In this document: positions 1-9,700 of the stretch, one piece after another
Layout: each line of letters opens with the position of its first letter
Numbering within the stretch: position 1 is the first letter of the stretch
NCBI GenBank assembly: GCA_030528525.1
Contig: JAUMYT010000011.1
Location: forward strand, 1 to 64,000
Source: Pasteurellaceae bacterium
Lineage (GTDB): Bacteria > Pseudomonadota > Gammaproteobacteria > Enterobacterales > Pasteurellaceae
DNA length: 64,000 nucleotides
Reading direction: 5' to 3'
The notes under the pieces: model-generated
What the model was told of the DNA's origin: nothing
The model's database searches: none
What the model saw: only the letters and a program-made list of their open reading frames with translations
Translations under genes and position numbers: made by a program

Positions 1-823
1 TATTGTTATTTAAGTGCGTGCGGGAATCGGCAACTCGCAATCCCCCTGCAGCTTTGAGATGGCTGTTGAAGGTTTTTTCGCCCGAGATGTCTTCGTTGCC
101 TGATTTGCTGACTTTGCTGTCGGCTAAATCCTTGACGGCTTTCACCGATTGTGGTGTCGCTGCTTTGTTGGTTGCAGTACTAGATGTGGAGCTTTCAAGC
201 TGGACAATACCTGCCCTAGCAGTAGAGGATGTTGGAATGTTATCAATATCACTCCAGTCTCTGCGTCCGCCCGCAATGCGATTGGCTCTGTCTGCGTGGA
301 ATTTGGCTTTTTGGTCGTGGTGAAACGCTGAAAATTCCGATGACTGCACCGCTTCATCTTCAGGATTAACCGCCCATTTTCGGGCGAGTGTTTCCGAATT
401 TTGGGCGGTAGTGGCGGATTGGCGTGCAGCAGTCGCTCGCTGACTGGCAGTTTGAGCGGAAGTCTCCGCCCGTTGAGCATAACTAACCGCTTGCGTTTTC
501 GCTGCCGTTGCCGTTTGCGTGTTGGTCGCAGTATTTTGTGTATTGCGTGCCACTTCCTCTCGTTTTTGTTCCACTTCTTGCTTCATTTGCCACACAGATT
601 GTTCGCCTGTTTTGAGCTGTCGGAAACTCACGGGGTGATCGTCTTTGGTTGCATCAGGAATGACGGGGCTTTCGGCAAAACCTAAGCCGTCTTGGCGAAG
701 TTCAGGCAAGCGATCCAAATGAGCTTGGATAGCGTCAAATTCATCTGACACGGCTTGTCCGTCGGCTCGAGTATAAGGGGCAAAATCGTGAGTGCGTTTG
801 TAGCCTGTTTTGCGTTTAGACAC
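1..823 (-). CDS. Phage tail fibre protein, N-terminal part (runs off the window)
   Basis: The reading frame starts at a GTG at 821-823 behind a GGAGAAG ribosome-binding sequence and stays open to the left edge. About 270 residues are visible. The N-terminus (SKRKTGYKRTHDFAPYTRAD) is followed by a long Ala/Thr/Gln-rich segment typical of the alpha-helical shaft of tail-fibre and collagen-like phage proteins, and then by a VQLESSTSST segment resembling fibre modules that recur before the receptor-binding tip. It overlaps the stop of the upstream structural gene by 8 bases, as expected in a leftward late operon. It probably mediates host recognition. The receptor-binding end lies outside the window. 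Confidence 0.7.
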   Translation of the reverse strand, partial: MSKRKTGYKRTHDFAPYTRADGQAVSDEFDAIQAHLDRLPELRQDGLGFAESPVIPDATKDDHPVSFRQLKTGEQSVWQMKQEVEQKREEVARNTQNTATNTQTATAAKTQAVSYAQRAETSAQTASQRATAARQSATTAQNSETLARKWAVNPEDEAVQSSEFSAFHHDQKAKFHADRANRIAGGRRDWSDIDNIPTSSTARAGIVQLESSTSSTATNKAATPQSVKAVKDLADSKVSKSGNEDISGEKTFNSHLKAAGGLRVADSRTHLNNN

Positions 824-2800
824 GGTAACTTCTCCTTGGAATGTAATTTAAAATTAAACCTGTGAGCTCAAATTGGGGAGCGTAGCGGTTTGCCCCTGAA
901 AAGGATAGGGAGAGATTACGACTATACCCCTTGAGATACAGAGTTTTGGTTTCGTAGTCGGCGGCTGACCATAGGAAGTCGTTCCACAAATTTTCGTTCC
1001 ACCGCCCACCATTGCCGATTACGGATAGAAATTGCGAAAAGGTTTGGGCGTGGAAATCGCTGTTGTAATCTAGATCGAAGCGATATTGCAGTGGGAGCGT
1101 ACCTTGGGCTGTGGCTTGTAACTCTGCATTTTGCCAACTTTTGATAATCATTGGACTGCCACAATGGTTAAATGCCATTTTAACCGTCCATTCAATGGGC
1201 TTACCTGCAAAGGAAAGGCATTCGTCTGATTGGCGATAGACCTTGCCGTCATCAAAGGCAAGAAAGGTATAATTATGGCTTTGCCAAACGCCTTTGAGCC
1301 TATCGGGATAAAGGAAATAGGAGCATTTTGTACTGCCGTCTGGCTGTAACATCATACAAATATGCAAGGCATTTTCAGAATAAAACCGCACTTGGTTAGC
1401 TTTGGCTTTGGTGCTGGAGAAAATGATGTTATTTTCCATAGGTTTAAAGCCTAGTTTACGGCTACTGTCGGTTTCACTTAGGCGAAAATCCCCGAATTGC
1501 TCGGTGGCGTCTACACGGATAATTCCGTGCTGACTAATGGCGATCGGCATAAAAGCGGCTTGAAGTGTGCCTGATCTTAACCCCACCTTGGAAATGTCTT
1601 TCAGCGTCCAATCGTCTCGTCCACTCCCATAGAGTGCGGTAACTTTGTAGCGACAACCAATCAACAACACGCCGCCGACGGTCGAGGAGAGGGCGGTAAT
1701 TTCATCGCCGACACCAAAATGCTCCGAGCCTAGTAGCACACTCCAGTTGGTGGGGTACCCTACCAAGGAATGCCCAAATTGCCCCCGTCGAATGCGACAA
1801 ATAAATGGTTGCGGTGCGTACAAATATGTTTGGGCTTTTCCGCAGGGAGTTTGATCGGAATAATCACGCCATTTGGGCGAACTTCAATCACCTCCTCGCC
1901 ATTGCAGCCGTAGGCATATTGGGTCTTGGGTGAGCCGTAGAAATTATGATAAACAAATTGCCACGATTTTCCCTTAGAAAGGGAAACCAGCTGACAGCGT
2001 TTCACTTTAGCCGCTAACGTACCGTTTATCTGAATTTGTGCGTCTGGGGAAAGAGCAAAATCAATCACAATATGACCGCTGGTATCGTCGGCGGAAAGCA
2101 CTGCAGACAGTACTTCGCCCTGTTGCGACTCCACAATGAACCGTGCACCATCGATAATCTCATTAGGTTGGCTGATGTCTTTGAGCTCCACAAGGTAAGT
2201 GCTTCGCCCTGCTTGCCAGCCTGATGCATTGGTAAAAAAGACACCGCACTTATCCGTCTGATCCCTAAAGGCAATCAGCTGTTCATTGAGTTCCACGACG
2301 CCACGTAAGACGCTGTCACCTGGAACAGATTGAACGAGATCGACGCCAATCTGAAACGCATCAGCCTGAAACCGCTGATACACGCTGGCATCACCGCTAT
2401 CTAAAAAAGTAGCGGATTTCATTACATACCGCTGACTCTCAAGCATAAACTCCCCGCCTGCGTTCACGTCCAAATGCTCAAGGGTGGCAATAGTGAAACG
2501 GTTTTCATCGGGATTAACAGCAAGAATGTGACACAATCGGTCATTTAGGGTAAAGGTTTTACCTACAGCATTTTTAGGTGGCTTGCGAGTGGTAATTAAA
2601 TGGCAATGTTGCATCTTAGACGGAGTGGTAATGCCGTCAAGACATTCATAGCCTTCGATACGAGAAAAACCACCTCCATAATTAGGCTGAACGTTTAGTG
2701 CCATAATGGCTTCACCGTTCGCTTTGGCAATGGGCGAAGTAGTTAAATCCATACCGCCACTAATCGCCACAAACTGCGATTGAATTTGCGGAAGTTTCAT
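816..2800 (-). pseudogene. Phage structural protein, split by a frameshift near 1,775
   Basis: Two overlapping frames on the minus strand are halves of one gene. The first (2800 to 1760) begins MKLPQIQSQFVAIS and runs into LFVAFDGGNLGIPW then a stop. The second picks up as GHSLVGYPTNWSVLLGS and continues to 816. Adding one base in the G run near 1,775 joins them into a protein of about 660 residues. Its place between the small head-completion genes and the tail fibre suggests a tail or head-tail structural protein of a short-tailed phage; I do not recognise a specific family. The lesion could be a real inactivating mutation or a sequencing error in a G run. Confidence 0.6.
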
Positions 2801-2837
2801 TGAGGCTCCTGTCTTAAAATAAAATCGAAGATAACGT

Positions 2838-2981
2838 TTGATTTATCAAGTTGCCGAGCGAATGGGGATTTCTCAGCCTGCCATCAGCCGTTTAGAGAAA
2901 AACGCTAGCCGTGCCTCCTTCACCACCTTGCAACTCTATGCTCAAGCCTGTGGTTCAGAGTTAAGGATAGGCGTACGATAG
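2838..2981 (+). pseudogene. Remnant of a HTH (HigA/XRE-like) antitoxin gene
   Basis: On the plus strand, between two leftward structural genes, there is an open stretch of about 47 codons that reads VAERMGISQPAISRLEKN and ends ELRIGVR. This is the recognition-helix part and C-terminus of a XRE-type helix-turn-helix protein like those in HigA antitoxins. No start codon or N-terminus lies upstream; a TAA sits directly before it in frame. It looks like the tail end of a lost toxin-antitoxin gene stranded in the phage operon. Confidence 0.5.
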
Positions 2982-2988
2982 TTGTCGC

Positions 2989-3384
2989 CTATTCTCCACC
3001 CACTTTGGGTACGGGTAAGAAATCCCGACACAGTAGATGCAGGTATTTATCCCACTCTTGTTGCCCTCGCACTATCAGCTCTTGGGCATTTTGTGAAATG
3101 GATTTGCCTTGCATTGCATAAAACACAATCGCAAGATGATAATGCTCGGGGATAAAGGGTGTATCAGCGGAGTTATCCAACACTTGCAGTTGGCTGGAGG
3201 AAAATTCTGTGCCTTCCCAAAACTTACCCACCCATGGTCGGAGTTGTTGAATATCTAACCATGCTTCACGCACGGCGTTCACATATTCTAGACTTCGCCC
3301 CCGTTGGTTAGTAACCTGTGCAGGCCCTTCCCCTGTATCATTCATTTCTTGCCGTAAGCGTTGAGCTAATTGCAAGTAGTTCAT
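2989..3384 (-). CDS. Small phage structural protein (head completion candidate)
   Basis: This 131-residue acidic protein begins MNYLQLAQRLRQEMNDTGEG, a sequence style seen in proteins that follow the N4-gp56-type capsid gene in short-tailed phages. Its start overlaps the stop of the upstream gene by four bases (ATGA arrangement), so the two are probably translationally coupled. No catalytic motif or membrane segment is visible. A role in head completion or tail adaptor assembly is inferred only from position between capsid and tail genes. Confidence 0.55.
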   Translation of the reverse strand: MNYLQLAQRLRQEMNDTGEGPAQVTNQRGRSLEYVNAVREAWLDIQQLRPWVGKFWEGTEFSSSQLQVLDNSADTPFIPEHYHLAIVFYAMQGKSISQNAQELIVRGQQEWDKYLHLLCRDFLPVPKVGGE

Positions 3385-3866
3385 TTCACATATCCGTGGA
3401 AAGTGATGTTGTAGTTTTGGGCAATGCGATTTTGAATAGAGCCGTCACGTTGCTGTTCGCCAATCACGGTTTTGGCATCTAATAAGAGCTGATAGACAGG
3501 CTCTGGCAGTAACACTTTTTCGTCACGTTTGATTTGAAACGCTCGCCCGTTAAGCCACACAATCACATCATCACGCCCATCAAACTCACCGCCTGCGTTG
3601 ATGGTGATTTCTACTTTGGGGTAGTCATTTAAGTTGTCACTGGCGGGCGTTTCTGCCACTTTTTCAGCGGAACTCTCCGCTTGCTTACCTTTTGGCATCA
3701 GCTCCACAGGACGGATAAGTTGGGTGTTTTCCTCATATTCTAAAATGGCGTTGATCACGCTGTTTTTGCTCTCTTTGTCCGATTTTTCAATGCCTGCGAA
3801 GATTTTAAGGTGATTGATTAAATCGGATTTAGTAGATTTCTCAAGGTCGATAAAAGTGTAGTCCAT
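3381..3866 (-). CDS. Phage hypothetical protein downstream of the capsid gene
   Basis: The chosen ATG (3866) gives a 161-residue protein starting MDYTFIDLEKSTKSDLINHL; a longer frame from 4022 runs through the intergenic space and lacks coding character. The N-terminal third is helical and resembles a small SAP-like or HeH-like fold, seen in some head proteins, while the C-terminal half is beta-rich. It lies 78 bases after the capsid gene and overlaps the following gene. It is likely structural, but I cannot name the family. Confidence 0.5.
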   Translation of the reverse strand: MDYTFIDLEKSTKSDLINHLKIFAGIEKSDKESKNSVINAILEYEENTQLIRPVELMPKGKQAESSAEKVAETPASDNLNDYPKVEITINAGGEFDGRDDVIVWLNGRAFQIKRDEKVLLPEPVYQLLLDAKTVIGEQQRDGSIQNRIAQNYNITFHGYVK

Positions 3867-3943
3867 TGTAAATTCCTTTGGTTGATTGTAGGTTGATGTG
3901 TAGGGGGGATTGCCCCCTACATTAAAACGGTGTGCTCTAGGAG

Positions 3944-4954
3944 CTATAACTCCGTAGCCGCACATTCGATGCGAACCATCCACGCTTGGTTGAGAATGAC
4001 AGCAGCGTGCCACGCCTTCCAACCAACCGAACCTGTTTGTCCTAGCTCATCGCCATGTTCAGGTTTGCCAGGGTTACGCACTTTGATTTCTGCGGAATCT
4101 TTGCCTTTTAACGGGCAAGTCCCGAAAGCGTCTTGAGCAAGCACGATGATTTGGTAAATATCCGCATTTGAACCGCTTTTTGAAAGCACTTGGTGGCCTC
4201 CTTTTGAACCGCCTTCGTCTGATTTTGGCTCAAACAACGCACTGGTGACAAAGCGGATATTTTCCACCGTGCCGAACTCATTTGGCGACACGAATTGGCG
4301 ATTGCCGTACTCTGCTACGGGGATAAAGCCTGGTAAATTGCGAATGTCAGGCTCTAAGTCTGTGTGGCAAATGGCGATAAATGCCGCTTCCACGTTTTTG
4401 GTCTCCATCTTCACGCTGGAATCCAGAATGTTGGTAATTTTTTTGGCACGGTTGTTCATCAAGGTACGCACCGCTTGGCGAATTTTCGGTAAACTCAAGA
4501 CAGTATTGACTTGATTGCGTTCAACACCGTTGGCGTAAACCACGTTTGTGCCACCCGTGAGCACGCCCCAAGTGAGCAACTCCATTGTTTCTGCTGCTTG
4601 TTGCCCCGAAAGCATTGTGGCGTTTTTCAAAATCTCGTCTTCGTGGGTGTCGGCAATCACGTCGGTAATTTCCATCCATGCCCCATACTGTTTTAGAGTG
4701 GTTTTCACGTCTTCATACGACATTTTTTGTGCCGTAGGACGCACACCTTCGGTTAAAGGGATCAATGCAGGTTCGAACGGTTTCGCACGACGAAATTTAA
4801 TTTCCTGACTGCGATTTTGTGGAATAGGCTTAGATTGCCCGAATTTATTTAAAACGATAATTGGCTCGGCGTGTTTGAGCAAGCCTGCCACTGCGTAAAC
4901 ACCTGTGCGAGCAGAAATGTCATTGTATTTGGTGATGTTATCTGATGCTGCCAT
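3944..4954 (-). CDS. Major capsid protein, N4-gp56 family
   Basis: The 336-residue product has the signature course of the N4-gp56 family of major capsid proteins: a short N-terminus, then GVYAVAGLLKHAEPIIVLNK, a charged EIKFRRAKPFEPALIPLTEG segment, and a long alpha/beta core with conserved PGFIPVAEYG. These proteins form the icosahedral shell. The gene follows the scaffold gene by about 100 bases in the same direction, the usual scaffold-capsid order. It is full length for the family and has no visible lesion. Confidence 0.85.
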   Translation of the reverse strand: MAASDNITKYNDISARTGVYAVAGLLKHAEPIIVLNKFGQSKPIPQNRSQEIKFRRAKPFEPALIPLTEGVRPTAQKMSYEDVKTTLKQYGAWMEITDVIADTHEDEILKNATMLSGQQAAETMELLTWGVLTGGTNVVYANGVERNQVNTVLSLPKIRQAVRTLMNNRAKKITNILDSSVKMETKNVEAAFIAICHTDLEPDIRNLPGFIPVAEYGNRQFVSPNEFGTVENIRFVTSALFEPKSDEGGSKGGHQVLSKSGSNADIYQIIVLAQDAFGTCPLKGKDSAEIKVRNPGKPEHGDELGQTGSVGWKAWHAAVILNQAWMVRIECAATEL

Positions 4955-5051
4955 AAATTTTCTCCTAAGAAATGTGAACTGTTTTTGTAGACATATGCAA
5001 TACGCCTACAAAGATGTTGGTTAAAAAGCGGTGAGAAATCACCGCTTGTTT

Positions 5052-5885
5052 TTAATCACGCTGTTGTTTCATCTGATTGGCAATCTGATTAAACAACGCA
5101 TCTTCGTCCAACGCCTCGCCGCTTTTCGGGGCATTTCGTCCATTCGGCAACGACAAAGCGGCAAATTGCTGATTTTGTTTTGATCGTCTTTCTGCCCCTG
5201 CGGAAAGGTTTTTTTTGTACTCACTCAGCAGGTAGATAGCGTCGTCTACATTGTCAGAATAGAACAAGGCTTGAACTCCTGTAGGTTGGTGAGATAGCCA
5301 GTTATTGAATTGTTGGCTCACGACAATGTCAGAAGCATCAGGCATTACTTGGCTGACATAATCAATACTGTTATCTAGCTGTTGTTGAGCAAGATCGTGC
5401 ATTTCGGCTTGGGCGAGTTGTTCGATCGGTCTGGCGTACTGTGCAAGCTGTTTCTCTTGGTGTTCGGCAAGTTTGCGGAACATTTGAGCAAACTCAGGGT
5501 AATCCTCCTCGAGGTTTTTTAAATCATCATTAAAGTGATGTGTTTGAGCTTGTTTCAAACGCTCAATTTCGGCTTGAGCTTGCTGGTACTTTTTGGTCAA
5601 CGCCCCCACTCGTCCATTTTGGGAACGGGCTTGGTGTTGGTAGCGCTGGTTGTCTGCTTGCAATTTGCGGAAATTATCTTTCACTTCATCGGTGGCAGAA
5701 GCTAACCATTCAGGTAAATCAGGCTCGGTTTGAGCCTCTGAATCACGTTGATCGGGCGTGTCCTGATTGGTTTGCTCAGCGTCAGAGGGCGAATTGTCAG
5801 CAGATTGTTCACCTTTCTCTAAAGTGTCAGCGACTTCATTAAAAGCGGCATCAGCATCAAAGTCTGGGTGTTCTTGGTTTTCCAT
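5052..5885 (-). CDS. Capsid scaffold protein
   Basis: Starting at the ATG at 5885 (MENQEHPDFDADAAFNEVAD) the protein has 277 residues, is strongly acidic and Gln-rich, and contains a long predicted coiled coil from about residue 80 to 140 (QARSQNGRVGALTKKYQQAQ). Acid-rich coiled-coil proteins placed directly before the major capsid gene are scaffolds that guide shell assembly and then leave. The longer frame to 5942 overlaps a terminator-like hairpin and is less likely. A basic C-terminal segment near the end is also typical of scaffolds, where it contacts the capsid protein. Confidence 0.75.
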   Translation of the reverse strand: MENQEHPDFDADAAFNEVADTLEKGEQSADNSPSDAEQTNQDTPDQRDSEAQTEPDLPEWLASATDEVKDNFRKLQADNQRYQHQARSQNGRVGALTKKYQQAQAEIERLKQAQTHHFNDDLKNLEEDYPEFAQMFRKLAEHQEKQLAQYARPIEQLAQAEMHDLAQQQLDNSIDYVSQVMPDASDIVVSQQFNNWLSHQPTGVQALFYSDNVDDAIYLLSEYKKNLSAGAERRSKQNQQFAALSLPNGRNAPKSGEALDEDALFNQIANQMKQQRD

Positions 5886-5930
5886 TGTGTCTCCTAAGCG
5901 GCATAATGCGGCGGGTGAATGGTTGAAAAT

Positions 5931-5966
5931 AAAAAACCGCACGTGTTAAAAACAGGTGCGGTTTAT
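5931..5966 (-). terminator. Hairpin terminator before the scaffold gene
   Basis: Complementary arms AACCGCAC (5935-5942) and GTGCGGTT (5956-5963) flank a 13-base loop. Read on the minus strand the hairpin is followed by a run of T. The arms contain the core of the AAGTGCGGT uptake signal, a common arrangement in Pasteurellaceae terminators. Confidence 0.5.
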
Positions 5967-6010
5967 GGGGAATGAGCAAGCGGTGCGTTTATTTCAACAT
6001 TTCGTACCAC

Positions 6011-6172
6011 TCACTCCATTAATTCTTTAATCCGTCCACGCAAAATATCGTATTGTTGGGAGGAAAGCCCTTCGGTGCTTAAATCTTGCTGATATTCTGC
6101 AATGCGTTTGGCAAAGTAAGCGGTGAGTTCATCACGCTCAATTTTGCTGGTGATTTGAGGGAAGGTTTTCAT
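6011..6172 (-). CDS. Small hypothetical phage protein
   Basis: A 53-residue protein beginning MKTFPQITSKIERDELTAYF, preceded by GGTGG three bases before the ATG at 6172. It is helical and charged and ends LRGRIKELME. It lies 13 bases downstream of the Rha-type gene. A longer in-frame start at 6277 would overlap that gene heavily and is not favoured. Function unknown. Confidence 0.5.
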   Translation of the reverse strand: MKTFPQITSKIERDELTAYFAKRIAEYQQDLSTEGLSSQQYDILRGRIKELME

Positions 6173-6185
6173 TTTCCACCTGTCT

Positions 6186-6713
6186 TTACTGTGGTAATAT
6201 CGGAAGTTCAATTTGCATCTTATTTTCAATAATGCGGATTGTGGCTTCCAATACTGGCTTTTTGCCTTTCCATTCATTTAACCCTTTGCCACATAAACTC
6301 GCAAACTGTTTTTCAGCTTTGTGTTCGCCAAGTAGTGCATAGTACTGTTCAAGCAAATTTTTCCCACCTTTAGCTAATTCTTCCGCCATATAATCAAAGG
6401 CTTTAATATAGGAAATTTTAATTCCTATCGCCTTTTTAGACTTGTAGCCCATAACCAAAAGCATAAATCCATTTTTGGTTAAGTTATAATATGGAGTAGG
6501 CTTACCATTCTGTAACTCATTGATTTTAAAACAAACCTCAAAATTGAGTTTTGCGAAATTCTCATCACAGTTTTCAATAAGCATTTTAATATCACGCAAT
6601 ACATTATCGTGTCGCTTACCAAAAACCTTAGCGACAATTTCTGATGTAGTTACGGTTTGTTGATCTTTAATTTGCACAAACTGTTTAAAGTTTTCTGGAT
6701 TTGCTAATTGCAC
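6186..6713 (-). CDS. Rha family phage regulatory protein
   Basis: The 175-residue protein has the Rha (pRha) domain at residues 15-105: TVTTSEIVAKVFGKRHDNVL, then a ...LRDIKML segment and YYNLTKNGFMLLVMG. Rha proteins are small phage regulators, known from phage phi-80 and many temperate phages, where they affect growth in particular host backgrounds. The C-terminal 60 residues are a helical extension often seen in this family. It is separated from the large polyvalent gene upstream by a strong hairpin terminator, so it may have its own transcript. Confidence 0.8.
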   Translation of the reverse strand: MQLANPENFKQFVQIKDQQTVTTSEIVAKVFGKRHDNVLRDIKMLIENCDENFAKLNFEVCFKINELQNGKPTPYYNLTKNGFMLLVMGYKSKKAIGIKISYIKAFDYMAEELAKGGKNLLEQYYALLGEHKAEKQFASLCGKGLNEWKGKKPVLEATIRIIENKMQIELPILPQ

Positions 6714-6740
6714 TTTGCTTTTCCTTTGTGAGTTTTAGGT

Positions 6741-6786
6741 AAAGAAAAACCCCGAGTGCTGCAAACGCTCGGGGTTGGTTTTTTTG
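6741..6786. terminator. Bidirectional Rho-independent terminator
   Basis: Arms AACCCCGAG (6748-6756) and CTCGGGGTT (6768-6776) form a nine-base-pair GC-rich stem. There is an A-rich run to the left and a T run to the right, so it works for leftward transcription leaving the polyvalent gene and for rightward transcription. Confidence 0.75.
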
Positions 6787-6793
6787 AGTGGGA

Positions 6794-9700
6794 TTAAAAA
6801 TCCTCCTCCCGCATTCGTTCCACAATGCGGGATACAAGGGCGTTTCGGCGTGAAAGCAAACGGTCTATCCGCTCTCGTTTCTGTTCAGCGTCAAGATGGC
6901 GGTTGTTTTGGATTATCTCCATTTGTGCGCGAATTTGTCTCACCTCTTTCTGCACTGCATTCAGTTGCGGACGGTAGGCTAGCAAGCGGTGGTTTTCCTC
7001 AAATAAACTGCGTGATTTTTCAATCAAGCCGTCATTTTGATAGGATTTCACCGTCGCTGCAATTTCGCTGACGTGATTTAAATAACGATAAAAATCGTTC
7101 ATCTGCTTAGTGTATTTTCTTGGTACATTTACATCGCCCCCAAAAATCGCATTGAATACTGGGTATTCTTGCCAGTTTTTGGCTGGATTTTCACCGTAAT
7201 TTCCATTACTGCGAATACCCATATCGGTAATGCCCAACACATACATTCCTAACGTACCAAAATAGCCATTAACAAGATGATCAACCTGTTTTGGACTTAG
7301 CCCAAACATCGCACTCACATTGCCTAATTCACGTGCCACAAGGCTAGTATTGTTATCGTAACGCTCTTGCTTGATTAAACGTCTGTCCGACATATTTTCA
7401 ATTTCACGTCCACGGAAACTGTCGTAGTTGTTGTACACCTCAAAAATCGGTTTAACCGCTTGTGGGATAGGATTTAACGCCAGCGTATTGCTGATGGCAG
7501 ATAATAACCGCTCTTTGAAACGCCCTGTGCTGTCTGCTCCCGACATTGTGCGATAGAGCCGTTCAGGAACGGTGCCGAACACCACACCTAACTCAAACGG
7601 TTTGGGGATTTTGACAATCTGTCCACCTAAATTGGCAAGCCAGAAGTTGTCTTTGATCTCATCAGATTGCTCTTCATACCAATCTTCGCCTTCGTTCATT
7701 GCACTTAATGCAACGGACGCAAGGGCAATCATCGCCCCACGTTTGGCAAGCTCTCGTGGGTTTTCCTTGAACGCTCGCCCCAGTTGCGACATTCCTTGCA
7801 AACGGGCATTAAAAAACGGTAATACATCGGCAAGCAGACGTAAGGCTTTAGCACTGCCGTGCATTGAGAAGTCCATTAAGTCTTTACTCTCCAACGCCGC
7901 TTGTGCTTTGGATTTGCCTGAGGCAATGGCTCGGTCATACACTGCAATGCGGTTGGCATTTTCAGCGGCTTGAGCCACTCGAAAATACTGGTCTAGCACC
8001 TTGCTAAGCTGATCTTTGCTGTAAATCACACCGTCCATAAATCCGTCAATTTCCGCCGCACTTTTGCCTTGTTTGCGTAAGTGCTTGCGAATGTGAACCG
8101 CTGCTTCTTGTGGGTTTCCGCCATTCACATAGCCTGCCCCAAAACTTGCCCCTGCAAACATCAAATCAATGGCGGAACCTGACCGCTTGTAGGCATCTTT
8201 TAGCCCTTTGAGGCTGTCAACGCCCAATTTAAAGCCGTTGTTGCGGTCAACCACCCAAGCTTGAGCCATATCACGCAAGAAGTTTCGCACAATAAAGTTT
8301 GGCATTGAGGTGACCGTTGCGGTTAATACTCGCTTGGCACCTGCAAACAGTTTGCGTAAGGGGTAATCCAGCGGTTGTTGATCAATGCTGGTGATGGCAT
8401 TAAACAACATCGCATCGTTGATCCGCACTAACTGCTCTTTGCCCTCAATACGCACCATTGCTACACCGCCGTCTTTGTCCGCACCGTGCTTGTTGCTGCC
8501 TAATTTTTTCCAGTCCATATAGGTAGGATTGTCAATCAGGGTAATCACGCCTGTATCCGCAAGGTTGGTCACCGCTTTGGTCATTGCCGCATTTTTTACG
8601 GACGCATCAATCAACTTAGTGGCATTCATCACGATATTTTCCAGCAAGTCATTGACCGCTTTATCACTGCCTTTCAATCGCTTAATGCCTGAATTTTGAC
8701 CACTCAAGCCTTTGTTACGATACGGGGCGATAGCGTCTCCATCTTCCGCCTCACGATAAAACGGAATGTAGAAATCTTTATCTTCCCATTTAGCACGGTC
8801 GTCTTTGTTAATCACCCCTGCATTTTCGGCTAAATCCAAAAGTGCGGTGTTAAATGCCATCAATTTTTGCCGTGCTTGCTCAAATTTGGCTTCTTTGCCT
8901 TTGTTTAAGGCTTTCAGCTCGTCAATTTCCGCTTGGCTAAAATGGTTTTCACGCCCCTCTTTCATCAGCTTATCGGCACGATTACCCGCCACCCACGCTA
9001 AGAAGTCGTTAGCGTCATTGCCTAGGGATTGCAAAATGCCAAACAACGCATCTTGTTCCCCTGTTCCCTGCTTGCGTTGGATAATCCCGTCCCGATATTC
9101 AGGCAAGCCGTACAACATTGTGGCTTCAGAAATCGAGGCAGACCCTGCCGCCAGCCGTGCGGCGGTGTAGGCGGATTGTGTGTGGTCGGTAATGCCTGCC
9201 TTATCTTCCGCATATTTAATTGGAGCAAGGGCATCAAAGATTTTGCTGTTGGCTCGTTTGCCATACTCCAACATCAAGGCTTTCCACTCGCTCAACGGGC
9301 GATTTGCCAGCTCACTTGCCACATCACCAAGTTTCTCAAGCGGTGTGTTCTCGTTGATTTTTCGCAATTTCTCCACATTGGTTTGGGTGCGGGAGAATTT
9401 AATTTGCGAGTTTTGGTATTGACTTAGGTCAGTTTCGGTTTTAATATTGCTTGCAGATTGGCTCACATTCTTTGATGCGATTTTTGAGGGCAATTGGAGC
9501 CCGAAAGCATCAATAAATTGTGAGCCTTTTTCTTTGTGCCAATAGAGCAAGTCGTGGTTAAGCATATTCTGCAACCCACGCAAATTCTTTCCATAGACGC
9601 TGGCAATATTGATCACCTCAATGCCGTCTTTTGCTGTTTTCAAATGCAACGCACTAATCACAGGTTCTTGTTGCCCTGTTATGGCATTTTCTTCTATCAA

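Noticed and set aside
142-480. Minus-strand frame of 112 codons at the left edge
   Set aside because: It is the wrong frame of the tail-fibre gene, which is open through the same bases with much better composition.
8805-9427. Several plus-strand frames of 80-133 codons opposite the polyvalent gene
   Set aside because: They lie entirely inside the long coding region and show the reversed codon pattern expected of shadow frames.
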